A stretch of 64,000 nucleotides of DNA from Rheum nobile (lineage: Eukaryota > Streptophyta > Magnoliopsida > Caryophyllales > Polygonaceae). A program made the position numbers and the translations under genes. This document shows positions 21,145-31,934 of this stretch, one piece after another. Position 1 is the stretch's first letter. Each line of letters begins with the position of its first letter. Under the pieces are notes generated by a model. That model did not search any database. It saw only the letters and a program-made list of their open reading frames with translations, and was not told the DNA's origin. The DNA lies in contig WOAB01000232.1 in assembly GCA_027886185.1 (NCBI GenBank), positions 1,178,001-1,242,000 on the forward strand. The letters are read 5' to 3'.

Positions 21145-22565
21145 AAGTGGTGGGAGGTCAAGCTAATGACCTAAAACAAGCGCTGGGTGGGAGGCAATCC
21201 ATCAGATTCATGGTGAGTACTTCTTTTTCCTTACGCTTTTACTCTCTACATTGGGGGCAATGTAGGTTTTAATCTTGGGGGAGGGGAGTATTTTCATTTT
21301 GCATTGCATATAGTTTGCATGATTAGTTGCATTTTTGTTTGCATTTGAATTTTTAGTTGCATATTTGCCCTGCTTGATCCTTTGTGGGTTCTCATAACAA
21401 TACATGTACCATGAATCCTCTTAATATGCCTTGGTTGTTGATATTACAAATTGCATTATGAGCATGATATGATTGATCAAACCTATGACAATGACCTGAG
21501 CATGTGGACTTTGACTAAGATACGTTAGAACCGACACTCTAGACAAAATGTCCTAGCGAGCTTGTTGGCCTTCCTTGGACTACATTTGCAAAAGTCTCTC
21601 ATTTTCTTCATGTGTGTGAGCTCTCTTTGTGTGCTAACTCTAGAACTTGCATTAATATCTTCTTTGAGGCCACGTCCACGATTTATGTGCATGACATTAA
21701 TAGGATTGAGGCATTGTTCTTATTAGCCCTTTTCATCCTTGGCCACCCTATTCATGTATCCTTTGCTTGAAGCCCGTTGTGCCTTATTGCCTATTCTTTG
21801 GAAACTCCACAAAAGCATACCGAGCCTATAAATTCATCCTTCCCATCCGGGGATTAGGATAGTTGAATTGTTGTTGCTAGAGTGGATTTTAGCCAAGCTT
21901 GGGGGAGGTTACATATATGGTGGCTAGAAATGTGTATAAATTTGTAATGTGTCTCCTTTCCATTTTCCTTCTTATCCAAAAAAGGAAAATGAAAAAAAAA
22001 AAAAAAAAATGAAAGAAAAAAAGAAAAAGAAAAAAAGAAGAAGAAGTTAAGTAAAAGAAATGAGACCATGTCATATGTAAGGGTTAAGTTGTATGGGTTT
22101 GAAGGATGAAATTCAATTAAAGGTTATTTTCGCTTGGTGCTGTCTTGGTGAGATCCTCTTCCCCGGATTTAGCTCCTCATGGCCTAAATATTCCTATGCC
22201 CTATGTTATACCTTGGCCCCATTACAACCTTGGAAAAGCCCTCATGATTTTTGTTGTGTGCATGGTCTTTAGTGGTGGAGATTAAGAACACTGTTGCAAG
22301 CTTATGGTAGTTTAGCATTCAAAGTTGAGAATTGATATTGAGCGAAACACATGCCTAAACACATGAGAGTGAGTAGTTTAGCATTCAAAGTTGAGAGTAC
22401 TCTTGTCATTGATTGAGAAGCATGCTAAGACGGAATTTGTCATTTGTTTGGCCTCTCATGGCTATTGGTCATATGTATTTTGGATAGAAACAGCTATTGC
22501 ATGTTCTGTGTACTCATTGTCATGTACTTGCTTGAGGACAAGCAAGGTTCAAGCTTGGGGGGATT
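21145..22565 (+). other. 3' untranslated region of Athila-like element 1
   Basis: This long non-coding segment lies between the polyprotein and the right LTR. It has a GGGAGGCAATCC motif, an inverted pair CTACATTGGGGGCAATGTAG (21246-21265), a purine/poly-A run (21983-22045) and a polypurine tract at the end. No env-like frame is visible. Confidence 0.7.
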
Positions 22566-24115
22566 TGATAGCATGCATTTAGACTAGTTTAGGTCACGTT
22601 TATTTCTGCCATTTTGGTTTGTTTTGTTCCTTTTCCTTTTCCTTTTAGTTTTATTTGGTTTTAGTAGATTTGTAGTGTCCGGAGTCTACTCTTGCGTTTG
22701 TCTCATTTCAGGATCTTTTGGAGGCGTTTCTGGAGAATGGTGGCCTTGATATGAAGTTGTTCGAATGGATGGATTGTAGGGATGACGCCAACGCCAAGGG
22801 CGCGGATGATAAGAAGAAGGCGGGACCGAAGCCGATCAAGGAGAGAGCCCGAGACAAGAACCAAAGGAGAAAACTGGGCCAAACCCGGCCAAGACTCGAC
22901 CGGGTTTGCGACCGGGTCGTGGAAGCCACTCAAGACGGCAACTGGGACAAACCCGGCCAAGACCCGACCGGGTTTGCGACCGGGTCAACACAGCGGATGT
23001 TAACTGAGTGTAACCCGGTCGTGACCCGACCGGGTTTGGGGCCGGGTCAGCATGTGGCGCGGAGACGGCTCGTTACCTGAGCGTAACCCGGGCGCGACCC
23101 GGCCGGGCTTCGGGCCGGGTCGGGACACTGTTTCATTTCCGACTCGTTTAATCCCGAGCGTTTTGTCTTCTATTCGGGGGGGGTATAAAAGCCTTGTTAG
23201 AACTGCTATTCCATTATCTTGTAACTGCATTTTACGTTTCTAAAGCTCTCAAAAACCCTAGGGAAGAACTTGGAGATTGGACTACATTGGATTGTTGGAA
23301 TTTTGAATCTCCCTTGGAGAAGACAATTGGTATGTTGTTTCTTTCAATGGAATTGATTTCTTACTCTCTCATGTCTAGCTAAATCTTCTTTTCTAAGGTT
23401 GGGTGAACCCAATGGTGATTTGGTAGGTTTGATTGGCGGTATTTGATCGTATGGATATGTAAATGTGAATTGATTCTATCCTAGGTTGCTTAATGACCTA
23501 ATTGTTTTGTAATTGGGATTTCTAATTAGAATTTGAGACCGACCGGAGATAATGATGATTGGAGATTGATGTTAAATAGATCCCTAGGATAGAACTTGTG
23601 GGTTAATTGCGTGACCAACGATTTAACCCCTTGTGGTACTCGTCTATCGAATAGATTATTGGATGAGTAGATTCCGCTGAGCACCAAAAGTGGACGTTGT
23701 TTCTACTTGTCCATTGATCTATATGGAGCTTAATGGACCTTTATGAGATTAGCTTTATGCGAAAGTGATTGATAATCGAATTTAGGTACATACACTATTG
23801 TCCGACCAAGAAGTAGTGCTGACATTAGATAGTGAGTCCTTCAATTGACATTCGCATTGAAATCTAATTGAATATTGCTTAGGATCTATTGTGTCACCAT
23901 TGTGGGGATCCTAACCTTGGAAGCCTTTTCCCTAATTGATAATCTTGTTTTGCTTGATAATTGTTACTATTGAACCCAAACCGAACTGCAACTTTTCTTG
24001 TCTACGACTTAATCTATTAGTTGATCCGACAATTAATACTACATAGTCCCAGAGTTCGACACCTTGATACTACAACCGAACCCGTACACTTGCGGGGTAG
24101 GATCTGGACCTATCA
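22566..24115 (+). repeat. 3' LTR of Athila-like element 1
   Basis: This 1550-bp LTR is nearly identical to the left one. Differences include an extra CCTTTT unit near 22635, a shorter G run near 23180 and a few substitutions. Confidence 0.9.
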
Positions 24116-24281
24116 AAGCTATGGAATCATTAAAAGTCAAGCTTAACCTCAACTCATACAGGTAACACTGTTCATCATCCTAGGAACTGGAAGGAGACTT
24201 GTGTCTCCCAGTGCTCATATTGATTCAACTTGATTTAGTTGTCCCTTTGAACCTACTTCTTGGGATCTCCAGTCAGGTAGG
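24116..24281. repeat. 166-bp direct duplication flanking Athila-like insertion (right copy)
   Basis: This copy appears identical to 16582-16747 and starts at the base after the right LTR. The copia internal sequence then continues unbroken into the RNase H end. Confidence 0.92.
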
Positions 24282-24293
24282 TAGGGTTCGCCA

Positions 24294-26532
24294 TCAAGCA
24301 TCCTCTTTAGTCATAGGCTTTAAACCCATTCCTCGTGATGATTTAACAACTTGATCTCGTGACAAGCCTTTAGTAAACGGATCCGCTAGGTTGTCAGTCG
24401 ACTTGATATAATCTATTGAGATTATACCATGCGAGAGTAGTTGTCTAATGGTTTTATGTCGTCTTCTTATATGACGTGACTTACCATTATACAAACGACT
24501 CAGTGCCCGAGCTATAGCCGATTGACTATCACAGTGTACACTTATTGATGGCACTAGTTTTTCCCACATTGGGATATCTTCCAACAAATTCCGAAGCCAT
24601 TCAGCTTCCTCTGCTGCTTTGTCTAAAGCAATGAACTCAGACTCCATAGTGGATATGGCCAATAGTGTTTGTTTGGAAGACTTCCATGATACTGCTGCAC
24701 CACCAAGTGTAAACACATATCCACTTGTAGATTTTGAGTTTTTGGAATCTGATATCCAGTTCACATCACTGTATCCTTCCAAAACTGCTGGGTATTTACC
24801 ATAGTGCAGCCCATAACTTTGAGTATATCGCAAGTAGTTCAATACTCTAGTTATCCCTTTCCAGTGTTTGTGTCATGGATTACTTGTGTAGCGACTCAGT
24901 ACATTGACTGAGTGTGCCAAGTCAGGTCTTGTGCAATTGGTCAAGTACATGAGACTTCCAATCACACGTGCGTACTCCAACTGTGCATCCCCCGAGTTCT
25001 TAGTTAGATGAAGATGAGGGTCCACGGGACTCTTTGCAGTCCCGCTTGAGTAGTTCTTGAATCTCTCAAGTACTTTTTCAACATAATGTGCTTGAGACAG
25101 GATAATTCCTTCAGAATGTCTAGTGATTTTAATCCCTAGTATGACATCTGCTAATCCCAAGTCTTTCATGTCGAACTTCCCACTAAGCATGTTCTTAGTG
25201 CGGTTGATCATGTCCTTATTGCTTACAATAATGAGCATGTCATCTACGTACAAACACAACAAAATGTAACCATTTGGAGTGTCCTTGAAGTAGATGCATT
25301 TGTCACATTCATTGATGCTGAAGCCATTTGACATCATGACATTGTCAAATTTTTCATGCCACTGCTTTGGAGCTTGTTTGAGTCTATATAGAGACTTGAC
25401 AAGTCTGCACACCTTGTGTTCCTGTCCAGGAACAACATAACCCTCAGGTTGTTTCATATATATCTCCTCTTCTAATTCTCCATTTAGAAAGGCAGTTTTC
25501 ACATCCATTTGATGGATTTCGAGGTTTCATAATGCAGCTATTGCTATTAGCATTCTGATTGAAGTTATTCTCGTAACTGGAGAATAAGTGTCAAAGAAAT
25601 CCAAGCCCTCTTTTTGTCGGAATCCTTGCACCACAAGCCTCGCCTTGTGCTTATCTACTGAGCCATCGGTTTTCAATTTGGTTTTGAAAATCCATTTGCA
25701 CCCAAGTGCTTTACACCCTTGTGGCAAATCAACTAACTCCCATGTATGATTCTGCATAATGGAGTAGATTTCTTTTTTAACTGCTTTCTTCCATGAAGGT
25801 GCATCAGGTGTGGACATGACTTCTTTGAAAGTTCTAGGCTCATTCTCCAAAAGAAAAGCCGTGATGAACTCATGCCCAAAGGTTCTTTCCTTTCGAGCTC
25901 TTTTGCTTCGTCTAGGTTCAGGTTCTGTTTCCTTTCGAGCTCTTTTGCTCTGTCCAGGTTCATCTTCTGTTTCATTTACAGAAGTGTCTGCTTCACTCAG
26001 TTCACGAGTGCATTTCGGACGTTCTTTATCCTTGCACGGAAACTCGTTTTCAAAGAAAGACGCATTCCTTGATTCCATTATTGTATTGACATGTATATCT
26101 GGTATATCAGATTTATGTACCAGAAACCGATAAGCACTACTGTTATGTGCATATCCTATGAAAATACAATCAACGGTTTTAGGTCCAATTGTGACCTTCT
26201 TAGGAGGTGGTACTGCCACTTTTGCTAGGCACCCCCACACTTTGAGGTATTTGTACGAAGGTACGTTACCTTTCCAAAGTTCATATGAAATCTTGCCAGT
26301 AACTTTATGCGGTATCTTATTCAGGATCTAGTTGGTGGTAAGCAGCGCTTCCCCCCACATGTTCTGGGGTAACCCAGATTCCTGCAACATTGCATTCATC
26401 ATCTCTTTTAGAGTTCGGTTTTTTCGTTCTGCAACTCCGTTAGATTCTGGTGAGTAGGGAGCAGTTGTTTGATGAATAATCCCGTGTTCTCTACAGAACA
26501 CGTTAAATGGTTCATCATACTCGCCTCCTCTC
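24294..26532 (-). pseudogene. pol: Copia pol: integrase C part, reverse transcriptase, RNase H
   Basis: On the minus strand from 26532 downward the frame gives the integrase core end (RGGEYDEPFNVFCREHG, YSPESNGVAERKNRTLKE, PQNMWGEAL) and the integrase C region with KVWGCLAKV. The RT follows with WIFKTKLKTDGS, MDVKTAFLNGELEEEIYM, LYRLKQAPKQW and the catalytic YVDDML. RNase H follows with DVNWISDSKNSKSTSGYVF and STMESEFIALDKAAEEA, and the C-terminal DNLADPFTKGL. All segments are in one frame. In-frame stops near 26325, 25524 and 24865 break it. By family knowledge RT copies the RNA in virus-like particles and integrase inserts the cDNA. The integrase start lies at 30074 onward, beyond the nested element. 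Confidence 0.93.
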
Positions 26533-26607
26533 CACCACATTTTTATCTTAAAAAAAAAATGCGCCGGCCGCATCTCCACCACATTTTTTTTATCTTAAAA
26601 AAAAAAA
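26533..26607. other. Mosaic junction DNA
   Basis: Two copies of CTCCACCACATTTTT plus TATCTTAAAAAAAAAA are arranged tandemly around GCGCCGGCCGCAT. The same words occur near the centre of the adjoining palindrome (27110-27190). This is best read as a template-switching scar. Confidence 0.6.
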
Positions 26608-27572
26608 GGGGGAAAGGCTCAACATGGAGCACACAAAGCGGCATCCCCCTAATATAGACCTCAGGAGTTCAAGTGATAGGAGCAACCCGAGTTGAAGAGG
26701 TTGAGCACTATGTCGAGCCACGACATTAACTAAGGCGCTACTCGGGAGGCAACCCGAGGTTAGTTAGTTTATTTCCCTTTCCCTTAGTCTTTTCTTTTGT
26801 TTTTTCTTTTAGTTTTTCTTTTCTGTGTCGAACTAACCTGCAAGAAGCGCGAAAAAACGAAGATGGTGTTCACGGCGCCCGCCGCAAACCTTACGGCGAC
26901 CGCCGCAATTGCTTCGCCAAGCAAGTTGGCTACGACCTAAAAACGGCGACCGCCGCACCCCTCACGGCGACCGCCGCATTTTCGCAGGTAAAAAAAAATG
27001 TGGTGGAGATGCGGGGCCATTTTTTTCCCCGGCATATCCCCGGCAATGGCGCCATTTTTTTTTTAAAGATAAAAACCATGCAAAATGCGGCGGTCGTTGC
27101 ATGGTTTTTATCTTAAAAAAAAAATGGCGCCGTTGCCGGGGATATGCCGGGGAAAAAAATGGCCCCGCATCTCCACCACATTTTTTTTTTACCTGCGAAA
27201 ATGCGACGGTCGCCGTGAGGGGTGCGGCGGTCGCCGTTTTTAGGTCGTAGCCAACTTGCTTGGCGAAGCAATTGCGGCGGTCGCCGTAAGGTTTGCGGCG
27301 GGCGCCGTGAACACCATCTTCGTTTTTTCGCGCTTCTTGCAGGTTAGTTCGACACAGAAAAGAAAAACTAAAAGAAAAAACAAAAGAAAAGACTAAGGGA
27401 AAGGGAAATAAACTAACTAACCTCGGGTTGCCTCCCGAGTAGCGCCTTAGTTAATGTCGTGGCTCGACATAGTGCTCAACCTCTTCATCTCGGGTTGCTC
27501 CTATCACTTGAACTCCTGAGGTCTATATTAGGGGGATGCCGCTTTGTGTGCTCCATGTTGAGCCTTTCCCCC
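26608..27572. repeat. 965-bp near-perfect palindrome
   Basis: The left arm 26608 to about 27083 is the reverse complement of about 27097-27572, with only a few mismatches seen (for example near 26691 and 27207). The loop of about 13 bases is centred at 27090. The arms contain several ACGGCGACCGCCGCA-type units and a full TGGCGCCGTTGCCGGGGA primer-binding-site word in both orientations. The right arm is continuous with the Gag-encoding element, so the left arm is the added copy. Confidence 0.92.
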
Positions 27573-28597
27573 TTGCTTGTGCACTTGCTGATGGGAGGAC
27601 CGCTGTTCATATCTATGAATGCACTTGCCATCTTCAGGAACGGTCTACCCAACATGTCAAGGGCTGCATGTATGTCATGCCCCATATCCAACATGTAAAA
27701 ATCTGCCACCTGAATTAAGGCTTCCTTCTTGTGCTTCCCCTTTGGTTTCTTCTTTATATTGCCCAGCGCCCTTAAGAACTCTGTGTAGCGAGGGATGCAA
27801 TTTTCCAGTTCGATTAAGGGAATGGTTGCCTTACAGATACTGAAGGTTTCATATAGCTCTTTGTCTTCCTTCAGCCTTTGAGTATCTTGTATTGCCTCAG
27901 GGAGGGGTGTGACGGGGTGCAGCGAGACAAGTGGAAAGGAGTTGAGATGCACATACTCATCATAGGCAGCCTCAAGAGGGTCGGGGGCTGCCCGGGCGAG
28001 AGGAACAAGCGTCGTAGGATCATTTTCGCGATCGTGGCTCTCCTCCTCTTGGTCGCTGAATTCCTCCAGTCCCAAAAAATAATCTTCTTCAGAAAGCACA
28101 ACGCGGTCCAAAATATCATCTGGAATTCCCATCTCCTTAGTGGGTGAACCGAGGTCAAGGAATACCTCATGCGGTCTCAGAGTTGTCGACTCATTTGCTT
28201 CAAGTTTACTCACCACTTGAGAGATTTGACCAAATTGTCTTTTCAGGTTCTGAATGCTAGCTTGTGTACTTTCCTGGAACTGTATGTGGCTCTTGGTCAA
28301 CTTAGCAACATTAAGGTTCACGTTGGTAACACTCTCATTAAGGTTCACGTTGCTCTGTATCAGCATCTTCATCATATCCTCCATAGAAGGTGAAGGATTA
28401 CCATGTTGTTGGTTTGGTTCTGGGTAGAACTCCTGGTAGTCATGATCATATGAAGGGTATTGCAGGTTTCCATAACTCGAATTGGAGTGATATCCCCACC
28501 CTGGAGTATATGCGTAGGAGTATGGGTCATATCGCGGCTCCTGCTGGAATTGGGGAAATCTATTCATCTCTGTAACAAGATCAAAAAGGAAAAACAA
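27485..28597 (-). pseudogene. Athila-like Gag with truncated protease
   Basis: The frame encodes 370 residues. The N-terminal part (FPQFQQEPRYDPYSYAYTPGW, PSYDHDYQEFYPEPNQQ) and the coiled region (NVNLNESVTNVNLNVAKLTK, QASIQNLKRQFGQISQVVSK) match the post-capsid, Pro/Tyr-rich and heptad part of Athila/Tat Gag. The capsid domain proper is missing upstream. Near the C terminus ADFYMLDM and LGRPFLKMASAFIDM come from the aspartic protease, but the active-site DLGAS segment is absent, so the protease is dead. The last 30 residues come from the palindrome arm. It may start at 28597 or at the ATG for MNRFPQF at 28567. Confidence 0.75.
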
Positions 28598-28680
28598 AAA
28601 TCAATAGCACGGGTGTGGACCGTAAGATAGGTCCACACAAAAGTTGATGCACAAATCGCACACAAAATAGATTATTGCCT

Positions 28681-28698
28681 CCCCGGCAACGACGCCAA
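28681..28698 (-). promoter_or_regulatory. Asp-type primer-binding site of Athila-like element 2
   Basis: The minus strand reads TTGGCGTCGTTGCCGGGG, one change from the site at 18299-18316, two bases from the LTR end at 28701. Confidence 0.85.
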
Positions 28699-28700
28699 TT

Positions 28701-30073
28701 TGATAACAGGAATTTGCCGTTCTAATTCCTACTATGCAAAGTATCCAAACAAACCCTAAAACGTAGTCCTAGGTAAGTAAGGGTCGAATCCGCAGGGAAA
28801 CAAAGTCTATCGCAGTATGCAATATGCATGTCAATTTAAAGCAACCAAAGAGGGGTTTTGTTGGTTTGTTTTAGTAGCCAAGCATGCAAATGGTAAATAA
28901 GCAATTAAAGGTGATGAAATCAGTTATTGGAAAAACACTCAGTCAAACAATATCCACTATTCGAATGACAAGTTGATCATAGATACTACTCAAAATCGCA
29001 TACAATGGTAATTCCAATTCCTTTTCAGATGTAACTAATAGCACAACCAGATACTATTAGAACTAACTAATTAAACAACCCTGAAACTATCAAGATTCAG
29101 TTTAACAGCAGCCTTACGGATAGGAATATAGTTAGATACAACCCTAGAATAAAACAACCAGTTTTTACCCTAGAATGTAAATCAATTCTCTTCTGCATAA
29201 GATTAGCACAACCAGTTACTAACACGATGCAGTTGCTACTACAGAATAGATATGCTCAACCAGTAACAATCTAAACCTAGCAATAGATAAATAACGACAA
29301 ATCCTAGTTGATCAGACTAGAAATTATCAATATCAATCTTAAGAAATCAAACAAGAGAAGAGATAAAAACCATGCAATAGATTAGGAATAAGAATCTCAC
29401 AACTGAATCACACGAAAAGCTTCAATGTCTGACTAAGCAAGAGAGGCTTAGTTCTTCATAGCAAGAGAATACGTAGAATAAGAAATTAGGGTTCCGAGAT
29501 AAAAGATAATAGATTGATTAAGATACTACGTTAACTAAAAGTGTTTTTAACCTAATTCTAAAAGTGTGTAAAATAATAAAATAAAATAATAACAAAAGTA
29601 ATAACCAAAAATCAGCAATCGAGATTTGGGAATTAATCCCGTAATTCCTGCTCGGCCTCGTGCAAGCATCTCGTCCAGCAGCAGACACGACCCAAATCAC
29701 TCCACTTTTGGCACATGCACGGCCCAATTCCAATTTTCTTCAATTTCACGCTGATGTCGTGGATGACATCACCTCTAATTTGCTTCAATTCACCAGCTTC
29801 AATTTGACGCGCGCATCGATTCTTCATTTCACGTGGGCTTCTTCAAGTGGGCTTCTTCATCCAAATTGTGGCCCACCATCAGCATAATCACGTGGCCTGT
29901 TAATTCCACTTGGGCCTAATTCATCCAATTCGCCCATCAATTACGTGGCATTTAATTAATTACCAAACTTTGCCCCCACACGCCATGCACATGAATGTGT
30001 CTAAATCTATCCAAATGGCACCAATAAAACCTCTAATGACTCTTACCTAAGCCCTATAAAGTAGTGCTTATCA
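28701..30073 (-). repeat. 5' LTR of Athila-like element 2
   Basis: This 1373-bp LTR has terminal TGATAA and TTATCA. It contains no coding sequence. Several CACAACCAG and TACTAACA-type words recur at 29040-29290. The junction into copia integrase is at 30074 (TATAC). Confidence 0.82.
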
Positions 30074-30995
30074 TATACATATAACAGTATTTTGTGCAAT
30101 CATCAATAAAGGTTACGAAATACTTTTTACCGCCTCTAGTTTGCACATATTTTAAATCACACAAATCTGTGTGTATTAAACCTAGAGGTTCGGTTGTTCT
30201 CTCAACATGTGGGGATGGCGTTTTTGTGAGTTTGGCCTGTACGCACACTTCACATTTGTCTTTACTTAATTTGTATTTTGGAATCATGTTCATGTTCATT
30301 AGTCTTTGAATAGACTTGTTATTCACATGCCCTAATCGTTCATGCCAAATATTAAAAGACTCAACAACATAAGCAATATGATTAGTCTTATTCATTGAAA
30401 CATCAGTTACAATAGTTTTTGGGATGACTTTCATTACATTTATTTTGACCAGTCCATCCTTTACATAACCCTTGCCCACAAATACCCCATTCTTTGAGAG
30501 AACCAACTTGTCAAACACGAAGTTGGTCGCGAATCCGTTCTTGCTCAACAGAGTGCCCGAGATCAGATTCTTCCTTATGTCAGGCACATGCATGACATTG
30601 GTGAGAGTCAGCTCCTTTCCAGAAGTCAGCTTTAGCACCATTTTCCCGTAACCTTCCACCTTGGATGTGGACGAGTTCCCCATAAACAGATGCTCGTCCG
30701 TCTTGCTCTGCTGATAGGTGGTGAAGCATCCCTTGTCAGAGCAGATATGTCTGGTAGCACATGTGTCGTACCACCATTCCCTAGGGTTGGTTCCAACCAT
30801 GTTGACTTCAGACGTCACATCACACAGATCAGAATCCGAGAGCTTGCCTTCAGTCATGTTGGCTTGGAATTTCCCCTTGTCCTTGCGTGGATCAGCCTTA
30901 CTACGACACTCGTCAGCCTTGTGACCCATTTTTCCACACTTGTGGCACTTCCCACTGAACTTCTTAGCTAGATGCTTCTTGAAGTTGTTGGAGCT
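30074..30995 (-). pseudogene. pol: Copia nucleocapsid knuckle, protease and integrase N part
   Basis: From 30995 downward the minus strand encodes the CCHC knuckle CHKCGKMGHKADEC. The protease region WWYDTCATRHIC follows, where Cys replaces the Gly of the usual DTGA(T/S), so the protease is probably inactive. Next come the GAG-pre-integrase segment (FNIWHERLGHVNNKSIQ, CEVCVQAK, the HHCC zinc site) and the integrase core start (LIHTDLCDLKYVQT, FVTFIDDCTKYCYMY). The core is cut at 30074 by the nested Athila-like element and resumes at 26532. This is the same frame as the downstream pol pieces. Confidence 0.92.
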
Positions 30996-31799
30996 TTAGG
31001 GTTGGAACTTTCGTTTCTTCCCCTTGTCCTTGTGTTCAGCCAGATTAGCCTTCTGTTCAGCAGGCTCAACCCCTTCTGCTTTGCGGTTGGTTGACTTAAT
31101 CTGCAGCTTGACTATCAAGTCTTCCACAGTCATTGTCTTTCGCTTGTGCTTCAGGTAGCTTTTGAACTCCTTCCAGCCTGGAGGAAGTTTCTCAATGAAT
31201 GCAGCAACCTGGAACGTCTCACAGATAGACATCCCCTCAGAAATGATTTCATGAGTTAGGAGTTGCAGCTCTTCCACATGTTTCATGATGGGCTTATTAT
31301 CCACCATCTTGTAGTCCATAAACTTCGTCACTGTGAACTTCTTCGAGCATGCATCCTCAGACTTGTACTTCTTCTCCAAAGCAGTCTAGAGCTCTTTGGA
31401 GGTCTTGACCTTGTTGTACACATTGTACAGTGGATCAATCAGGCGGCTTTGAACCCAACCTTTGCACATGAAGTCTGCATGAGTCCATGCCTCAACACTG
31501 GCTAGCAGGTATGCATCTATATTATGAGGCGACAGCACAGACTTCTCCTCATTCAGATACTTCTCAAGCTTCAACGTGGTCAGGAAGAAGAACATCTTCT
31601 GTTGCCATGTCTTGAAGCCAGTTTCATCGAACTTGTCCGGCATCAAGCCAGCGTTCACAGCGTCAGGCATATGGACTGTCGGTACAACAGTCTGAAGAGC
31701 AGTTGGGTGGACAGTCTGACGAACCTCAGAAGTCCCTACCACTGCAGTTTGCAGATTAGCTGCTGTCAGGTGTGCATCTTGCAGATTCACTGCTTGCAC
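30996..31799 (-). pseudogene. gag: Copia Gag (UBN2-type)
   Basis: Two adjacent minus-strand open pieces in one frame (31799-31386 and 31379-30996) make one Gag split by a TAG, which probably replaced Trp in KELWTALEKKYK. The N part has a Gln/Thr-rich head and the conserved DETGFKTWQQKMFFFLTTLKL and the WTHADFMCKGW region. The C part has FMDYKMVDNKPIMKHVEEL, FIEKLPPGWKEF and KRKTMTVEDLIVKL, all typical of the copia Gag family. A second stop (TAA) near 30993 separates it from the CCHC knuckle. Gag forms the particle that packages the element's RNA; this copy cannot make a full protein without suppression of two stops. Confidence 0.92.
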
Positions 31800-31934
31800 A
31801 TTTCCTGTTGGCAGAGTTACCGCTGGCAGACCATTCCCAAACTGAATTTGGGATGTCGACTCAGTCGGGTTTCCGTTTCCGGCCCCAGCAACCTCAGCGA
31901 CAAATTTCTCGATGTTATCACCAATGAGAACTGA

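Larger units (their letters stand above)
16748..24115 (+). mobile_element. Athila-like Ty3/gypsy element lacking RT
   Basis: LTRs of about 1.55 kb (16748-18292 and 22566-24115) start TGATAGC and end CCTATCA and differ by only a few substitutions and short indels, so insertion is recent. The primer-binding site TGGCGCCGTTGCCGGGGA (18299-18316) matches the Asp-tRNA type used by Athila/Tat. A purine tract (AGCTTGGGGGGATT) precedes the right LTR. Coding comprises Gag and protease, then only the integrase C terminus; RT, RNase H and the integrase core are absent. A long 3' region (21145-22565) includes the CTACATTGGGGGCAATGTAG and GAGGACAAGCAAGGTTCAAG segments typical of this lineage. It is nested in the copia element and flanked by a 166-bp duplication. 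Confidence 0.92.
26533..30073 (-). mobile_element. Athila-like one-LTR derivative nested in copia integrase
   Basis: The right end is a 1373-bp LTR (28701-30073, TGATAACAGG to GTGCTTATCA), preceded on its inner side by TTGGCGTCGTTGCCGGGG (complement of 28681-28698), an Asp-type primer-binding site. A minus-strand Gag-like frame (28597-27485) follows. The left end has no LTR. Instead it passes into a 965-bp palindrome and then a mosaic of CTCCACCACATTTT and TATCTTAAAA pieces up to 26532, where copia integrase resumes. About 90 bp of integrase sequence is missing at that side, so the left LTR and some host DNA were lost during rearrangement. Confidence 0.82.

Noticed and set aside
16582..24281. 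Reading the 166-bp repeats as LTR sequence
   Set aside because: The LTR ends (TGATAGC/CCTATCA), primer-binding site and purine tract fix the LTR borders inside the repeats, and the 166 bp match continuous copia internal sequence.
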